Assembly (NCBI GenBank): GCA_023383055.1
Contig: JAHDYP010000057.1
Location: 1 to 35,683 of the forward strand
Direction of reading: 5' to 3'
From: Verrucomicrobiota bacterium
Lineage (GTDB): Bacteria; Verrucomicrobiota; Verrucomicrobiia; Limisphaerales; JAHDYP01
Length of the DNA stretch: 35,683 nucleotides
In this document: positions 14,994 through 23,911 of the stretch, in pieces
How the letters are laid out: each line of letters opens with the position of its first letter
How positions within the stretch are numbered: the first letter of the stretch is position 1
The notes under the pieces: model-generated
Database searches by the model: none
What the model was told of the DNA's origin: nothing
What the model saw: only the letters and a program-made list of their open reading frames with translations
Made by a program: the position numbers and the translations under genes

Positions 14994-17423
14994 CTAATCG
15001 GTCCGTCGGAGCCGGTAAAACTCGTGACCCGCCAGATTGGTCACGGTCACCGACAGCAGACCATTGGACACGGATGGAACGGCACTGACTTGGGCCCAGT
15101 GATTCGAGCTCTGGAGTGTCGCTGTGGATTCCAGGACATATTGAGTGAGGCCCGCCGGCCAGCTGAAGACAATCACCCCGGAGGCGGGTTGGCCGACCGC
15201 GAGCATGACTTCCGGAACGATCTTAAGCACGAACGCGTCGGCAACGCCTCCTCCATACGTCCGTTGCAGCGGGCTCGCGCCGGGCACAACCGGAAAAGCG
15301 GTCGACGCGGTGTATCCAGCCACATACGCGTTGCCGGCGGGGTCGAGCGCCAATGACCGCGCTTCATCGCTGCGCGCCCCCCCCAGAAAACTCGAGTAGC
15401 TCAAACCCTGCCCGTCGGGACGGAACTTGGCGATGAACAAATCCCGGTTGCCTTGATACACCGCCTGCAATCCGTTCGTGAGGGGGAAATCGGAGGATTG
15501 GGTCATGCCCGCCACGTGCGCGCTACCGGCGGCGTCGACCGCGACGGCCCAGCCTTCGTCGTCGGATCTGCCCCCGAGAAAACTCGAATACTGGAGCTGG
15601 CCGGCGGCGTTGAATTTGGCCAGAAACGCGTCACGGCCGGAGGCTTTGGTGGCGTAAAGGGCGTTGGTGACCGGGAACGCACTGGAACCGGTGTAACCGG
15701 TCACGTACGCGTTGGCGTCGGCATCCAGCGCAACCCCGAGGGCTTCGTCCTGGCCGCCTCCGCCCAGGAACGTCGAGAACAGGAGCTCCTGGCCTTGAGG
15801 GCTGACCTTGGCGATGAAGGCATCGTAGCTCCCACCGCGGAATTCGGATTGAAACGCGTTGGTGACGGGAAAGTTGACCGACCCGGCATCGCCCACAACA
15901 TAAGCGTGGCCCAATCGGTCCACCGCCAGGCCCTGGGCGAAATCGAAACCGCCGCCGCCCAACACCATCGAGTAGGCAAGGTTCGTCTCACCGGGGGTGA
16001 ACTTGAGCACAAAAGCATCCGTCTCGCCGTTGAACCGATACGGGCTGTTGCGCACCGGGAAATCGTCGGATTCCGTATGCCCCGCCACGTAAACGGCATC
16101 GGCATCGTCCAGGGCAATGGCGAGTCCCAGATCTTCATCAGTTCCACCAATAAACGTGGAGTACAGCAGCGCCTCACCGTCCGCGGAGAGCTTGGTGACG
16201 AACAGATCGTTGAAGTAGTAACCGAGATACTCTTCCCCCGCGAGCTGGCGCTGCACCGCGGTGAGTGTGATCGGAAAGTTGGTCGAAGCGGTCAGCCCCG
16301 TGATGACGGGGTTGCCTGCCAAATCCAAGGTGATCGCCATCGCGGCGTCGAGCCCGTTGCCCCCCAGATAGGTGGCAAAGACCAGGTTGGTTCCCTCGGC
16401 GCCGAGTTTGGCCACAAAAGCCTCGTTGCCATAGGGGTTTTGGTTGCCGACATAGCCGCCGGCATTGGTGGGCCAAAGGGCGTTCGTCACGGGAAAATTC
16501 GTCGATGAGGTTTCCCCCACCACATAGACCTGTCCCGACCGATCCACCGCCACGCCATTCGCCTGCTCGTAGCCGAGCCCACCCAGAAAAGTCGAGTAGG
16601 CCAGGATGGGATCGATGACCAGCGGCCGGGTGGGATCATACAGCGCCACCGCGAATCCCACTTCGGCGGGCGCGCCCGACTCCAGTCGATACGCCGCGGG
16701 AACCATCTGCCGTTCGCCATGGTTCACCTGGTAAACCTGAGGCGGGCGAAAGCTGAGCGCTGAGGAACCCACCCGCACCGCCACCGAACCGTCCGGCTCG
16801 AGCTCCAGGCCATCGATGCCTTCGAACCGCCAGCGGATCTGAGCCGGGTCGACCCCCGGCGCCACCACGAAATCATGTTCCAACTGCCGTTGGTTCCCGT
16901 AATAAACCAGGTCAATCCCCGGATAAACACCGACGTAGCGGATGCGGGCATGGGTGGTCACCCCGGTTCTCCACCCTTGAGGATCGTTGCCCAGGAAATA
17001 GTTCACCCGGGTGGGCAGTTTATCCTCGGCGAACGCCACCGCCCGCGGATCGGCCCCGACCAATTCCATGCCAAAGGCCACCCGGTCCGGGCCGCGGAAA
17101 GCCCCCCTCGAACGCGTCTCTTCGGGCAAATCCGCGATACCTCCCCGTGGGTCGCCCGCCCGAAACATGACATCCAAACGCGCGGGTGAAACCCGGACGT
17201 GATACCCCGGCCCCCGGCTCACAAACGCCGGCGCACCGGTCCCGGTCGAGTTCGCCGGCTCGAACATGAGCGGCAACTGACCGTACTGAGGGGGGACGGC
17301 TGGGCGCGCGCCCAAACCGCAGGTCGCAACGGTGCCCAGAAGCGCTGCCACACCCCGGAACAGGGTGAACACCAAGCGCGCTGAATCCGAGCGGATCCGG
17401 CTCTTTCGACTGCACGATTCCAT
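14994..17423 (-). CDS. Exported SBBP-repeat beta-propeller protein
   Basis: The 809-residue protein has a basic N-terminus followed by a hydrophobic segment (residues about 16-42, cleavage near GLGA). Residues about 45-270 form the domain often found before SBBP repeats, with TRVNYFLGNDPQGWRT, YPGIDLVYYGNQRQLEHDF and VVAPGVDPAQIRWRFEG. Seven repeats of about 60 residues follow, each of the form YSTFLGG...DEA.G.A.D..GN.YV.G.T.S..FPVTNA (Pfam SBBP type). The last 65 or so residues (VIVFSWPAGLTQYVLESTAT to HEFYRLRRTD) are a diverged form of the C-terminal module of the tandem proteins at 2849-10377. Function is unknown; location outside the cytoplasm is likely. It is divergent to the DHS-like gene, with 225 bp between the starts. 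Confidence 0.87.
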   Translation of the reverse strand: MESCSRKSRIRSDSARLVFTLFRGVAALLGTVATCGLGARPAVPPQYGQLPLMFEPANSTGTGAPAFVSRGPGYHVRVSPARLDVMFRAGDPRGGIADLPEETRSRGAFRGPDRVAFGMELVGADPRAVAFAEDKLPTRVNYFLGNDPQGWRTGVTTHARIRYVGVYPGIDLVYYGNQRQLEHDFVVAPGVDPAQIRWRFEGIDGLELEPDGSVAVRVGSSALSFRPPQVYQVNHGERQMVPAAYRLESGAPAEVGFAVALYDPTRPLVIDPILAYSTFLGGLGYEQANGVAVDRSGQVYVVGETSSTNFPVTNALWPTNAGGYVGNQNPYGNEAFVAKLGAEGTNLVFATYLGGNGLDAAMAITLDLAGNPVITGLTASTNFPITLTAVQRQLAGEEYLGYYFNDLFVTKLSADGEALLYSTFIGGTDEDLGLAIALDDADAVYVAGHTESDDFPVRNSPYRFNGETDAFVLKFTPGETNLAYSMVLGGGGFDFAQGLAVDRLGHAYVVGDAGSVNFPVTNAFQSEFRGGSYDAFIAKVSPQGQELLFSTFLGGGGQDEALGVALDADANAYVTGYTGSSAFPVTNALYATKASGRDAFLAKFNAAGQLQYSSFLGGRSDDEGWAVAVDAAGSAHVAGMTQSSDFPLTNGLQAVYQGNRDLFIAKFRPDGQGLSYSSFLGGARSDEARSLALDPAGNAYVAGYTASTAFPVVPGASPLQRTYGGGVADAFVLKIVPEVMLAVGQPASGVIVFSWPAGLTQYVLESTATLQSSNHWAQVSAVPSVSNGLLSVTVTNLAGHEFYRLRRTD

Positions 17424-17488
17424 GTTGGCTGGATGGGGAAATCCGGCGTTGGATGTTTGGGTTTTTGAGTTTTGGTGTCAAAGCATTT

Positions 17489-17508
17489 AACCGGGTCAAG
17501 CCCCGGTT
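17489..17508. other. Inverted repeat in the divergent intergenic region
   Basis: AACCGGG (17489-17495) and CCCGGTT (17502-17508) form a perfect 7-bp inverted repeat with a 6-base spacer. It lies between the divergently transcribed SBBP and DHS-like genes and could be an operator or a leader hairpin. Next to it on the minus strand lies a TTGACA (17481-17476), a possible -35 for the SBBP gene, but its -10 match is poor. Confidence 0.35.
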
Positions 17509-17590
17509 GCGCCGATCGCTTCGTTGGGCTCCAGCCCCGGCGGAAAGGCCGCGGTTGTCTCGTCGCGGCATGGCGCGATTCTTTTGGGGC

Positions 17591-17618
17591 TTGGCAAGTC
17601 CGGCGACGGGACTATTGT
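17591..17618 (+). promoter_or_regulatory. Likely promoter of the deoxyhypusine-synthase-like gene
   Basis: TTGGCA (17591-17596, five of six to consensus) and TATTGT (17613-17618, four of six) are separated by 16 bases. Transcription would start near 17625, giving a leader of about 24 bases before the ATG at 17649. Confidence 0.4.
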
Positions 17619-17648
17619 TGGCGGCCACAAACTTATCATTACCGAATT

Positions 17649-18860
17649 ATGGCAAGGACCGAAAGAGCCCATACCCGCGCGCGCGAAGACCTGTCCGAAA
17701 TGCCGGACTGGCTGAAGGAAAAGGAATGTCCGCACAAGCGGAAGTACATGTCTGGCCAGCGCATTTTGCCGCGGAACCTGACCGGCAAGGAGAAGTTGAC
17801 GCAGTTGGTCGACGAAGTGTTCCTGGCATACAACTCGGCGCGGCTGAAGGAGGGTTGCCAGTTGTTTGTGGAGAAGATGCTCGGCGCTAACGTGACCATC
17901 GGCATGAGTTTGTCCGGCGCGCTGACCCCGGCCGGTCTGGGATGTTCCAGCATCATCCCGCTGATCAAGGCGGGGTTTGTCGATTGGATCGTCGCCACCG
18001 GCGCCAACCTTTACCACGACATGCATTTCGCCCTGAACTACCCGGTGCATGCCGGGAGTTTCAAGTTCGACGATACGGACCTCCGCAACAACGATCTCGT
18101 CCGCATCTACGACGTCGTCATTCCCTACTCGGATGGCCTCATGGCCACCGACGACATCCTGCGCGAAATCCTCGTCACGCCCGAGTTCCAGAAAGAAATG
18201 GGGACCGCGGAACTCCATTACCGGCTGGGTCGTTACTGCTCCGAGTGGGAACGCCAACACAAACTCAAGGATGTCTCCGTGCTGGCCGCCGCCTACCGCG
18301 CCGGCGTCCCCTGTTACACCAGTTCTCCCGGCGATTCCACCATTGGCATGAATGTCGCCGGCGTCGAACTCCGCGGCAATAAACTCCGGGTCAACCCAAG
18401 CATCGACGTCAACGAAACCACCGCCTATGTCCTCGCCGCCAAACGCGGCGGCGGCAAGAGCGCGGTCGTGCTCTGGGGCGGCGGCAGTCCCAAGAACTTC
18501 ATGCTCCAGACCGAACCCCAGATCCAGGAGGTGCCCCGCATCAAAGAGTTCGGCCAGGATTACTTCCTGCAGGTCACGGACGCCCGGCCGGACACCGGCG
18601 GACTGAGCGGCGCTACCCCCTCGGAAGCGGTCAGCTGGGGCAAAGTCGATCCGGACCGCCTCCCCGACGCGGTGGTTTGCTACACGGATACGACGATCGC
18701 CATGCCGATTCTGACCCATTACGCGCTCGCCAAACACAAGCCCCGCAAGCTGCGTCGGCTCTACGATCAACGCGAGAAAATGATGAAGGCGCTCGTCAAG
18801 GAGTACTTCACCCACAACAAGGTGAAGATGATCGACGGCAGCAAGCCCGCGATCGACTGA
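17649..18860 (+). CDS. Deoxyhypusine synthase family protein
   Basis: The protein has 403 residues. The deoxyhypusine synthase family transfers an aminobutyl group from spermidine by an NAD-dependent reaction through a lysine-imine intermediate. Here the lysine is Lys332 in the motif [20 protein letters not shown], which corresponds to the SWGK of eukaryotic and archaeal enzymes. Other family blocks are [20 protein letters not shown] (residues 85-104), [14 protein letters not shown] (116-129), [12 protein letters not shown] (226-237) and the cofactor-contacting [10 protein letters not shown] (277-286). Most bacteria have no eIF5A, so the product is more probably homospermidine or another aminobutyl adduct than hypusine. 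The ATG at 17649 was chosen because upstream codons lie in the promoter region. The gene stands alone, divergent from SBBP and convergent with the phosphohexomutase. Confidence 0.9.
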   Translation: MARTERAHTRAREDLSEMPDWLKEKECPHKRKYMSGQRILPRNLTGKEKLTQLVDEVFLAYNSARLKEGCQLFVEKMLGANVTIGMSLSGALTPAGLGCSSIIPLIKAGFVDWIVATGANLYHDMHFALNYPVHAGSFKFDDTDLRNNDLVRIYDVVIPYSDGLMATDDILREILVTPEFQKEMGTAELHYRLGRYCSEWERQHKLKDVSVLAAAYRAGVPCYTSSPGDSTIGMNVAGVELRGNKLRVNPSIDVNETTAYVLAAKRGGGKSAVVLWGGGSPKNFMLQTEPQIQEVPRIKEFGQDYFLQVTDARPDTGGLSGATPSEAVSWGKVDPDRLPDAVVCYTDTTIAMPILTHYALAKHKPRKLRRLYDQREKMMKALVKEYFTHNKVKMIDGSKPAID

Positions 18861-18911
18861 ACCCCGGGGTGGCGGGAGCCCAATCCGAAAACCGAATGAT
18901 CCGAGCGCCGA

Positions 18912-20429
18912 TCAGGTTGCCCAGCCACGCAGCAGGTTCAGGCACCAGCGGTTGAGCTCGATCGCCCGCGCTTCGCTCGACGCCTCGGTGTAACAGCGAA
19001 ACTCCGGGGCGTTGCCAGACGGCCGCAGATGCACGATCTCGCCGTTCTCGAAGGTGATCCGCAGGCCGTCGGTCCGATCCAGACGTTTCACCCGGCCCAA
19101 TTCCGTTCCCCAGGTCGCCTCGATCGCCCGCCGGTCCCCGGCTTCGTCGCCGGTCGCAAACCGGGTCAGAATCGCCTGGCTTCGATCGGTGGGAAAGTCC
19201 TTGAGCCGATCGCTGGCGGTGTGGCGCGATGGCAGGGATTCCACGAGCTGGGCCACGGTCTTTCGCTCGCGCCTGGCCAGCAGCAGGATCGCGACGATGA
19301 GCACCACGGCATCGCGCGTCGGCAGCGCCCGCAACACGCGCCCATTCATCTCCAGATCGGTCTGGACCAGAAACCCGCCGTTCGCCTCGTAGCCCACCAC
19401 CCGGCGAGCACCGACAGCCGCCGCCTCGATCATCGATTCGATCACGTAAGGCGAGCCAATCCGGGTCCGCCGCACTTCGCGGAACCAGCCGGAGAGCTCG
19501 ACAGCCGAGTTGCAGCTGACGGGTGTGCTCACTGAATCGGCCTCGAGGTATCGCGCGCACAGAATCCCCGCCACATCGCCCCGGAGCCACCGCCCCTGCG
19601 CGTCGCTGATCAAGGGGCGATCGCTGTCCCCGTCGGTCGACACGATGGCATCGAACTGCTGTTCCGCGGACCAGCGGGCCGCCCATTCGACATCCTCGGG
19701 ACGGATCGCCTCGGTATCGACCGGGACGAACTCATCCGATCGCCCCAGCGTCACGACCTCGGCGCCCAAGCCTGCCAGGATCTCGACCAACAGATCCCGG
19801 CCCACGGCCGAGTGCTGGTATAGGCCCAACTTCAGATCCTGAAGGGCGTTGGGCTCAAACAGCTCCAGATACCGCGCGACGTAGCCTCGCGCCGCGGCCG
19901 TTTCAACCTCTGGAAGCCCGGGAAGTCGCTCCACAAAGCCGCCTTGCGCATCGAACAATCCTTCGGGCCATTCCACTGACTGGCTGCTGATCCCCGCCTC
20001 GTCACGCTTCAGGATCTCGCCCCGAGTCTGGTTGAACTTGATGCCGTTGCGGTCGGCTGGAATGTGACTGCCAGTCACCATGATCGCCGGGATCCGATGA
20101 CTCAAACCGCACAGGGCCACCGCGGGCGATGGGATCCGCCCACAATGCATCGGATCAAGTCCCGCATCCTGGACGGCCCGGCAGATGGCCCCGATCAACC
20201 GGCCCGTGCTCGGCCGCAGATCGCCGGCCACCGCCACCCGCCTATCCGTCCGGCTCAGGTCGCCAGTCGCGCCCAGATACTGGAGGAAGCCGCGCGTGTA
20301 AACGTAAGCCACCTGGTCTGTCAAGGCCGATGCCAGCCCGCGGGCGCCACTGGTGCCGAAACGGACGCCGGTCCGCTCCATCAACTCGCTCAGAATTGCT
20401 CTCATCATCAGGAGGGCAGGATACTCCAC
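18912..20429 (-). CDS. Alpha-D-phosphohexomutase (phosphomannomutase/phosphoglucosamine mutase family)
   Basis: The protein has 505 residues from a GTG start and interconverts 1- and 6-phospho sugars. The phosphoserine Ser121 lies in MVTGSHIPADRNGIKF, the magnesium loop is DGDSDRP (266-272), the sugar-recognition loop is GYEANGGF (346-353) and the phosphate-binding motif LRPSGNAPEFRCY lies near residue 470. The N-terminal VRFGTSGARG (22-31) is also typical. The wording of these loops is closer to phosphomannomutase/phosphoglucomutase than to GlmM, but the substrate cannot be fixed. ATG codons at 20408 and 20405 are alternative starts and give a more usual N-terminus (MRAILSELMERTGVRFGTSG). 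It lies 48 bases after the beta-helix gene and is probably co-transcribed with it. Confidence 0.9.
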   Translation of the reverse strand: MEYPALLMMRAILSELMERTGVRFGTSGARGLASALTDQVAYVYTRGFLQYLGATGDLSRTDRRVAVAGDLRPSTGRLIGAICRAVQDAGLDPMHCGRIPSPAVALCGLSHRIPAIMVTGSHIPADRNGIKFNQTRGEILKRDEAGISSQSVEWPEGLFDAQGGFVERLPGLPEVETAAARGYVARYLELFEPNALQDLKLGLYQHSAVGRDLLVEILAGLGAEVVTLGRSDEFVPVDTEAIRPEDVEWAARWSAEQQFDAIVSTDGDSDRPLISDAQGRWLRGDVAGILCARYLEADSVSTPVSCNSAVELSGWFREVRRTRIGSPYVIESMIEAAAVGARRVVGYEANGGFLVQTDLEMNGRVLRALPTRDAVVLIVAILLLARRERKTVAQLVESLPSRHTASDRLKDFPTDRSQAILTRFATGDEAGDRRAIEATWGTELGRVKRLDRTDGLRITFENGEIVHLRPSGNAPEFRCYTEASSEARAIELNRWCLNLLRGWAT

Positions 20430-20477
20430 CGCACCGTTCGCTCCCAGCCCGGAATTATCCCGAATGAGCCGTGAACG

Positions 20478-23400
20478 CTAATCTGAAGGCGCCAGCTCGG
20501 CGTGGATCCGATAAAACCGCGGGCTATCTGGCAGAGCCGAATCGGTCCATTCGAGCGGGGCGTCATTCCCGGGCAGATCCAGCGCCAGGCTCGGCCAGGT
20601 GCGAGGGCCGGGTATCGACCCTGAATATTCCAGAGTATAAAGCCGTTGGGCGACTCCGAACCACGCCAGCCGCACCTCGCCGGTGGCGGGATCCCGCTGA
20701 ACCGAAACGGCCAGCCGCGAGGCGGGGTCATGCGGATCGGTGCCGGCGAGATGCTCGTGGGCATTCGACGCGTCGTCCTGATCGGCATCGGCTTCGGCAT
20801 CGTCGCGGCTCGGGTCCAGGGCGGTGGCGAGCTCCCAACCGTCGGGCATCCCGTCTCCATCCGAGTCGGCCAAGGGATCCATGGTCTCGTACGCGCCGAG
20901 GTCGGGTGCGGTCAGCCCATCATTGTTGCCATCAAGCGGGCGCGGCATCCCGCCGTAATCGGTGCGAACCGAAAACTGGCTGGTGCCGGCATCGACACAG
21001 GCGGAGGTCGCGGCCAACCGCCAGTCGCCGTTGCCGACGAAGTCGGGGGCGACGCTCAGGTCGGTGCTGCCAGGCTCGAGATTGATGTAGTTGCTGCGGA
21101 CGTTCAGGAGGTTGTTATGGGTGAGGATGGGCGGCGCGATCGGTGTCGAGGCGACCTGGTAGATGCCCGAGGAATTCGAGACCATGATGTTGTTGGCGAT
21201 CACGAGCCGGTTGGTGGCGAAGGGCAGGACGAAGGCAATGCCGCCGCCATTTTCGCCGAAGAAATTCGAGGCGACATTGCTGACCAGGGTGTTGTGCGCA
21301 ATGAATACCGGGCTGGGATCGGTCGCAAGGACGCTGCAGTAGATCGCGCCGCCCAGACCACCGATGCCGGTGGGTTCGCTCGCCTCGTTTTCGAGGATCA
21401 AGTTGTTGCAGATGAGACCGTCGGAGACGGCTGCGGCGTAAATGGCGGCGCCGGACGACGCCTGGTGCCCGCGAAGCAGATTGCCCTCGATGTGGAAGTT
21501 GGTGCTTTGCAGCAGGCTGAGGGCGCCCTCGGCCGAGCCCAGGTAGAGCGGGAGCGGGTAGGTGTTGTAGAACGAGTTGTTCTCGATCTGGTTGTTGAGA
21601 ATCCGCGGCGAGGAATGAAGTGCATAGACGGCGGCACCGAATTTGGCGTGGTTACGCCGAATGACGTTGTTTCTGATAAGGGGCACGGAGCCAAGCGTGC
21701 AATAGATGGCGCCGCCGCTGCCGTCGAAATCGTTTAGGATCTCGTTATCCTGAATCACGTTGCTGACGATTGTGGGATAACTGGATCGGCAGTAGATACC
21801 CGCGCCGAGCGACGCCACGCCGGGCGGCGGACTGACATTGTCGTAGGCCAGCGAGTTCGACGTGATCAGGTTGTGCGCGATGATCGGGCTCGACAGATAC
21901 AACGCCATGCCGCCGCCGTTCCCGCCGATCCCATACTTGCTCAGGCCTTGACCACCGGTGTAAACGCCGCCGCCGGTGATGGTGAAACCATCGATCGCGC
22001 TGACCTGATACCCCGCATTATGCGCGATGACCACGTTGGGAACACCCCCGCCATTGACCACGGTCGCGTTGGCCTGCGGATCGCGGTCCGCCCGGACCTG
22101 TTCAGTCCCGGCAAACCCGCCATAGAGATAGACAAACGCGGGCAGGCGGATGTGCTCGACGTAGTTGCCCGCGGCCACCCAGACTTCGCTGGCTCGAACT
22201 CTCGCGGCACTGACCGCGGCTTGAATCGTTCTCTTTGCGGTCGCCCAGGTCAAACCGTCCGCCGCATCGTCCCCGTCGGCGCGGACATGGAACCGAGGCT
22301 CGGTCCTGGGCCACTCCTGGCCGGACGATTCGTCCGCGCCAATATCGATGCCGGCTCCGGCCACTCGCGGTTCCTCGTCGATGTCCAGCCATTCGCCCGC
22401 TTCGGGCAAGGGCATGCCCGCGTCAATGCAGGGTGATCCTGGCTGCAGATGAAAGTCCGCAAACGCGAAATTGGCGAGCCGCGGATCGGCGGCGAAGTTG
22501 CCATCGACTCCAGTCCGCGAATCGAGGCCGACATAATCGGCGGGGCGTCCATGCATCTGATTGGCGTACAAGCAGTTGAACTCAATAGTGGCGGAGTCGG
22601 GCGTCCCAGGCGACATCTCCAGTCCAGCCGGATTGTAAGCAATCAGGTTGTTGCGCAGCACCGGCTGCAGGGCAATACCCGGCAGCGCCGAACTGCCCCA
22701 ATGAATGCCAGCCCCGTTGTTGGCGACGATCGTATTGTTGAGGACCTCCGGCACGCCACCGTTTGAATCGATCATCGAGAGGCCGCCCCCACCCATGCCG
22801 ATCGGACTCTTCCCGCCATTGGCCACAATCAGGTTGTTGCGGATCCGCGGCGCACTGACGGCCGTCGGATGCGGGCGCCCATCGAGATCGTCCGCGGTGG
22901 TGAAGATGCCGCCGCCGCCGACCGGGACGGCCACGCCATCCAGCGTGAAAGCGGTGTTGGCGGAGATGACGTTATTGGCGATCAGCGGCGAGGAATCGCG
23001 CCAGCAACTGATGCCGCCGCCGTTTTGCTGGGCGAAGTTCCAGGCAATCACGTTGCGGGTGATCTGGGGCGAGGCATCGATGCAGGCGATGCCGCCGCCG
23101 TCATGGGCGTAGTTATCGACGATCAGGTTCTGGTCGATGGTGGCAACGGCGTCGCCCGCCAGGTTCTTGATCGAAATGCCGGCACCGTAAGCCAGGCTGG
23201 CCGAACTTATGTTGTCCCGGATCACATTGTGCCGGATCACCGCGGCGGTGTTGAACAACCGGACCCCGGCCCCCAGCCCGTTCCGGATGGTGAACCCGTC
23301 CACGATGGTATCGGCACCCCCTTCCACAATCAGGACCACGATCCCGTTGGTGGTTCCATCGAGGATGGTGACGTTCCGGATCCAATCGCGGTCATCACGC

Positions 23401-23678
23401 TGGGATTCCACCCCGGCAAAGCCGCCGTAAAGCGCCACGCCCGGTTTCATCTCGACGTGCTCCGCGTACCGGCCCGCGGCCACCCAGATCTCATCGCCGG
23501 TCCGGGCGGCAGCGATCGCGTTCGTGATGGTTTGCCGGGATCGATCCCAGGAGTCACCAGAGTGGGAATCGTCGCCGTCGGTCCTGACATGCAGGACATC
23601 GGCCCCGGCGGAATGCGCGGCCAGGCAACAAATCGCCAGCACGCCATGACGGGTTAGAGGGGAAGTTGGAAGTCTCAT
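20478..23678 (-). CDS. Exported right-handed parallel beta-helix protein with internal duplication
   Basis: The protein has 1066 residues. It has a signal peptide (residues 1-28, MRLPTSPLTRHGVLAICCLA and on). Two similar halves each begin with HVR.DGDD......W........I..A...AR....WVAAG.Y.EH....P...LYGGFAG (about 29-90 and 462-525) and continue with many short IxxNxI coils of the pectate-lyase-like type (for example NNLIVANG, HNTLVSN). About 930-975 is an Asp-rich stretch (DSDGDGMPDGWE, DADQDDASNAHEH) like a thrombospondin type 3 calcium-binding repeat. The last 75 residues (VRLAWFGVAQRLYTLEYSG to FYRIHAE) are a remote version of the terminal module seen in the tandem genes. The ATG at 23678 was chosen because GAGGTG sits 6 bases upstream, one of the few clear ribosome-binding sites here. 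No catalytic site is evident. Confidence 0.88.
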   Translation of the reverse strand: MRLPTSPLTRHGVLAICCLAAHSAGADVLHVRTDGDDSHSGDSWDRSRQTITNAIAAARTGDEIWVAAGRYAEHVEMKPGVALYGGFAGVESQRDDRDWIRNVTILDGTTNGIVVLIVEGGADTIVDGFTIRNGLGAGVRLFNTAAVIRHNVIRDNISSASLAYGAGISIKNLAGDAVATIDQNLIVDNYAHDGGGIACIDASPQITRNVIAWNFAQQNGGGISCWRDSSPLIANNVISANTAFTLDGVAVPVGGGGIFTTADDLDGRPHPTAVSAPRIRNNLIVANGGKSPIGMGGGGLSMIDSNGGVPEVLNNTIVANNGAGIHWGSSALPGIALQPVLRNNLIAYNPAGLEMSPGTPDSATIEFNCLYANQMHGRPADYVGLDSRTGVDGNFAADPRLANFAFADFHLQPGSPCIDAGMPLPEAGEWLDIDEEPRVAGAGIDIGADESSGQEWPRTEPRFHVRADGDDAADGLTWATAKRTIQAAVSAARVRASEVWVAAGNYVEHIRLPAFVYLYGGFAGTEQVRADRDPQANATVVNGGGVPNVVIAHNAGYQVSAIDGFTITGGGVYTGGQGLSKYGIGGNGGGMALYLSSPIIAHNLITSNSLAYDNVSPPPGVASLGAGIYCRSSYPTIVSNVIQDNEILNDFDGSGGAIYCTLGSVPLIRNNVIRRNHAKFGAAVYALHSSPRILNNQIENNSFYNTYPLPLYLGSAEGALSLLQSTNFHIEGNLLRGHQASSGAAIYAAAVSDGLICNNLILENEASEPTGIGGLGGAIYCSVLATDPSPVFIAHNTLVSNVASNFFGENGGGIAFVLPFATNRLVIANNIMVSNSSGIYQVASTPIAPPILTHNNLLNVRSNYINLEPGSTDLSVAPDFVGNGDWRLAATSACVDAGTSQFSVRTDYGGMPRPLDGNNDGLTAPDLGAYETMDPLADSDGDGMPDGWELATALDPSRDDAEADADQDDASNAHEHLAGTDPHDPASRLAVSVQRDPATGEVRLAWFGVAQRLYTLEYSGSIPGPRTWPSLALDLPGNDAPLEWTDSALPDSPRFYRIHAELAPSD

Positions 23679-23911
23679 GTTAACACCTCGATGGGCTGCC
23701 TGACAGCAGGGCATGCCCGGTTGCTCTTTACCACGGTCCCCCGGGACGCTCGGCTGCGGCTGATCGACCCGCGCTGAAGTGCAGGCGCGTCGCAGCGTCG
23801 CCTCATGGACAGGGATCAGGTAATCGAATGATGCTAGGCCCGCTGGGTAAGGGGCACAAGCGGGAAATCCGGGTCACGCGGCCACGCGGTCAGCGGGCTG
23901 CCGCGATCGAG
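23679..23911 (-). other. Leader and intergenic region upstream of the beta-helix gene
   Basis: These 233 bp between the bactofilin and beta-helix genes contain no gene. On the minus strand the stretch shortly before the start has several possible stems: GCTGCG with CGCAGC around 23800-23745, CCGGG with a distant CCCGG, the 10-base palindrome GGGCATGCCC (23709-23718) and a CCTG-CAGG pair. These are followed by the GAGGTG ribosome-binding site. It may be a structured leader, but it does not match any riboswitch class that I can identify. Confidence 0.3.

Noticed and set aside
18861..18870. ACCCCGGGGT palindrome after the DHS-like gene as a terminator
   Set aside because: It has no loop and no T tract, so it could not form a stable terminator hairpin of the usual kind.
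20646..21737. Plus-strand open frame opposite the beta-helix gene
   Set aside because: It mirrors the repetitive beta-helix coding sequence and has only low-complexity Gly, Ala and Val content.
23709..23718. GGGCATGCCC palindrome as a specific regulator-binding site
   Set aside because: Only one copy, in GC-rich sequence where such palindromes arise by chance; no regulator gene is nearby. It is kept only as part of the possible leader structure.
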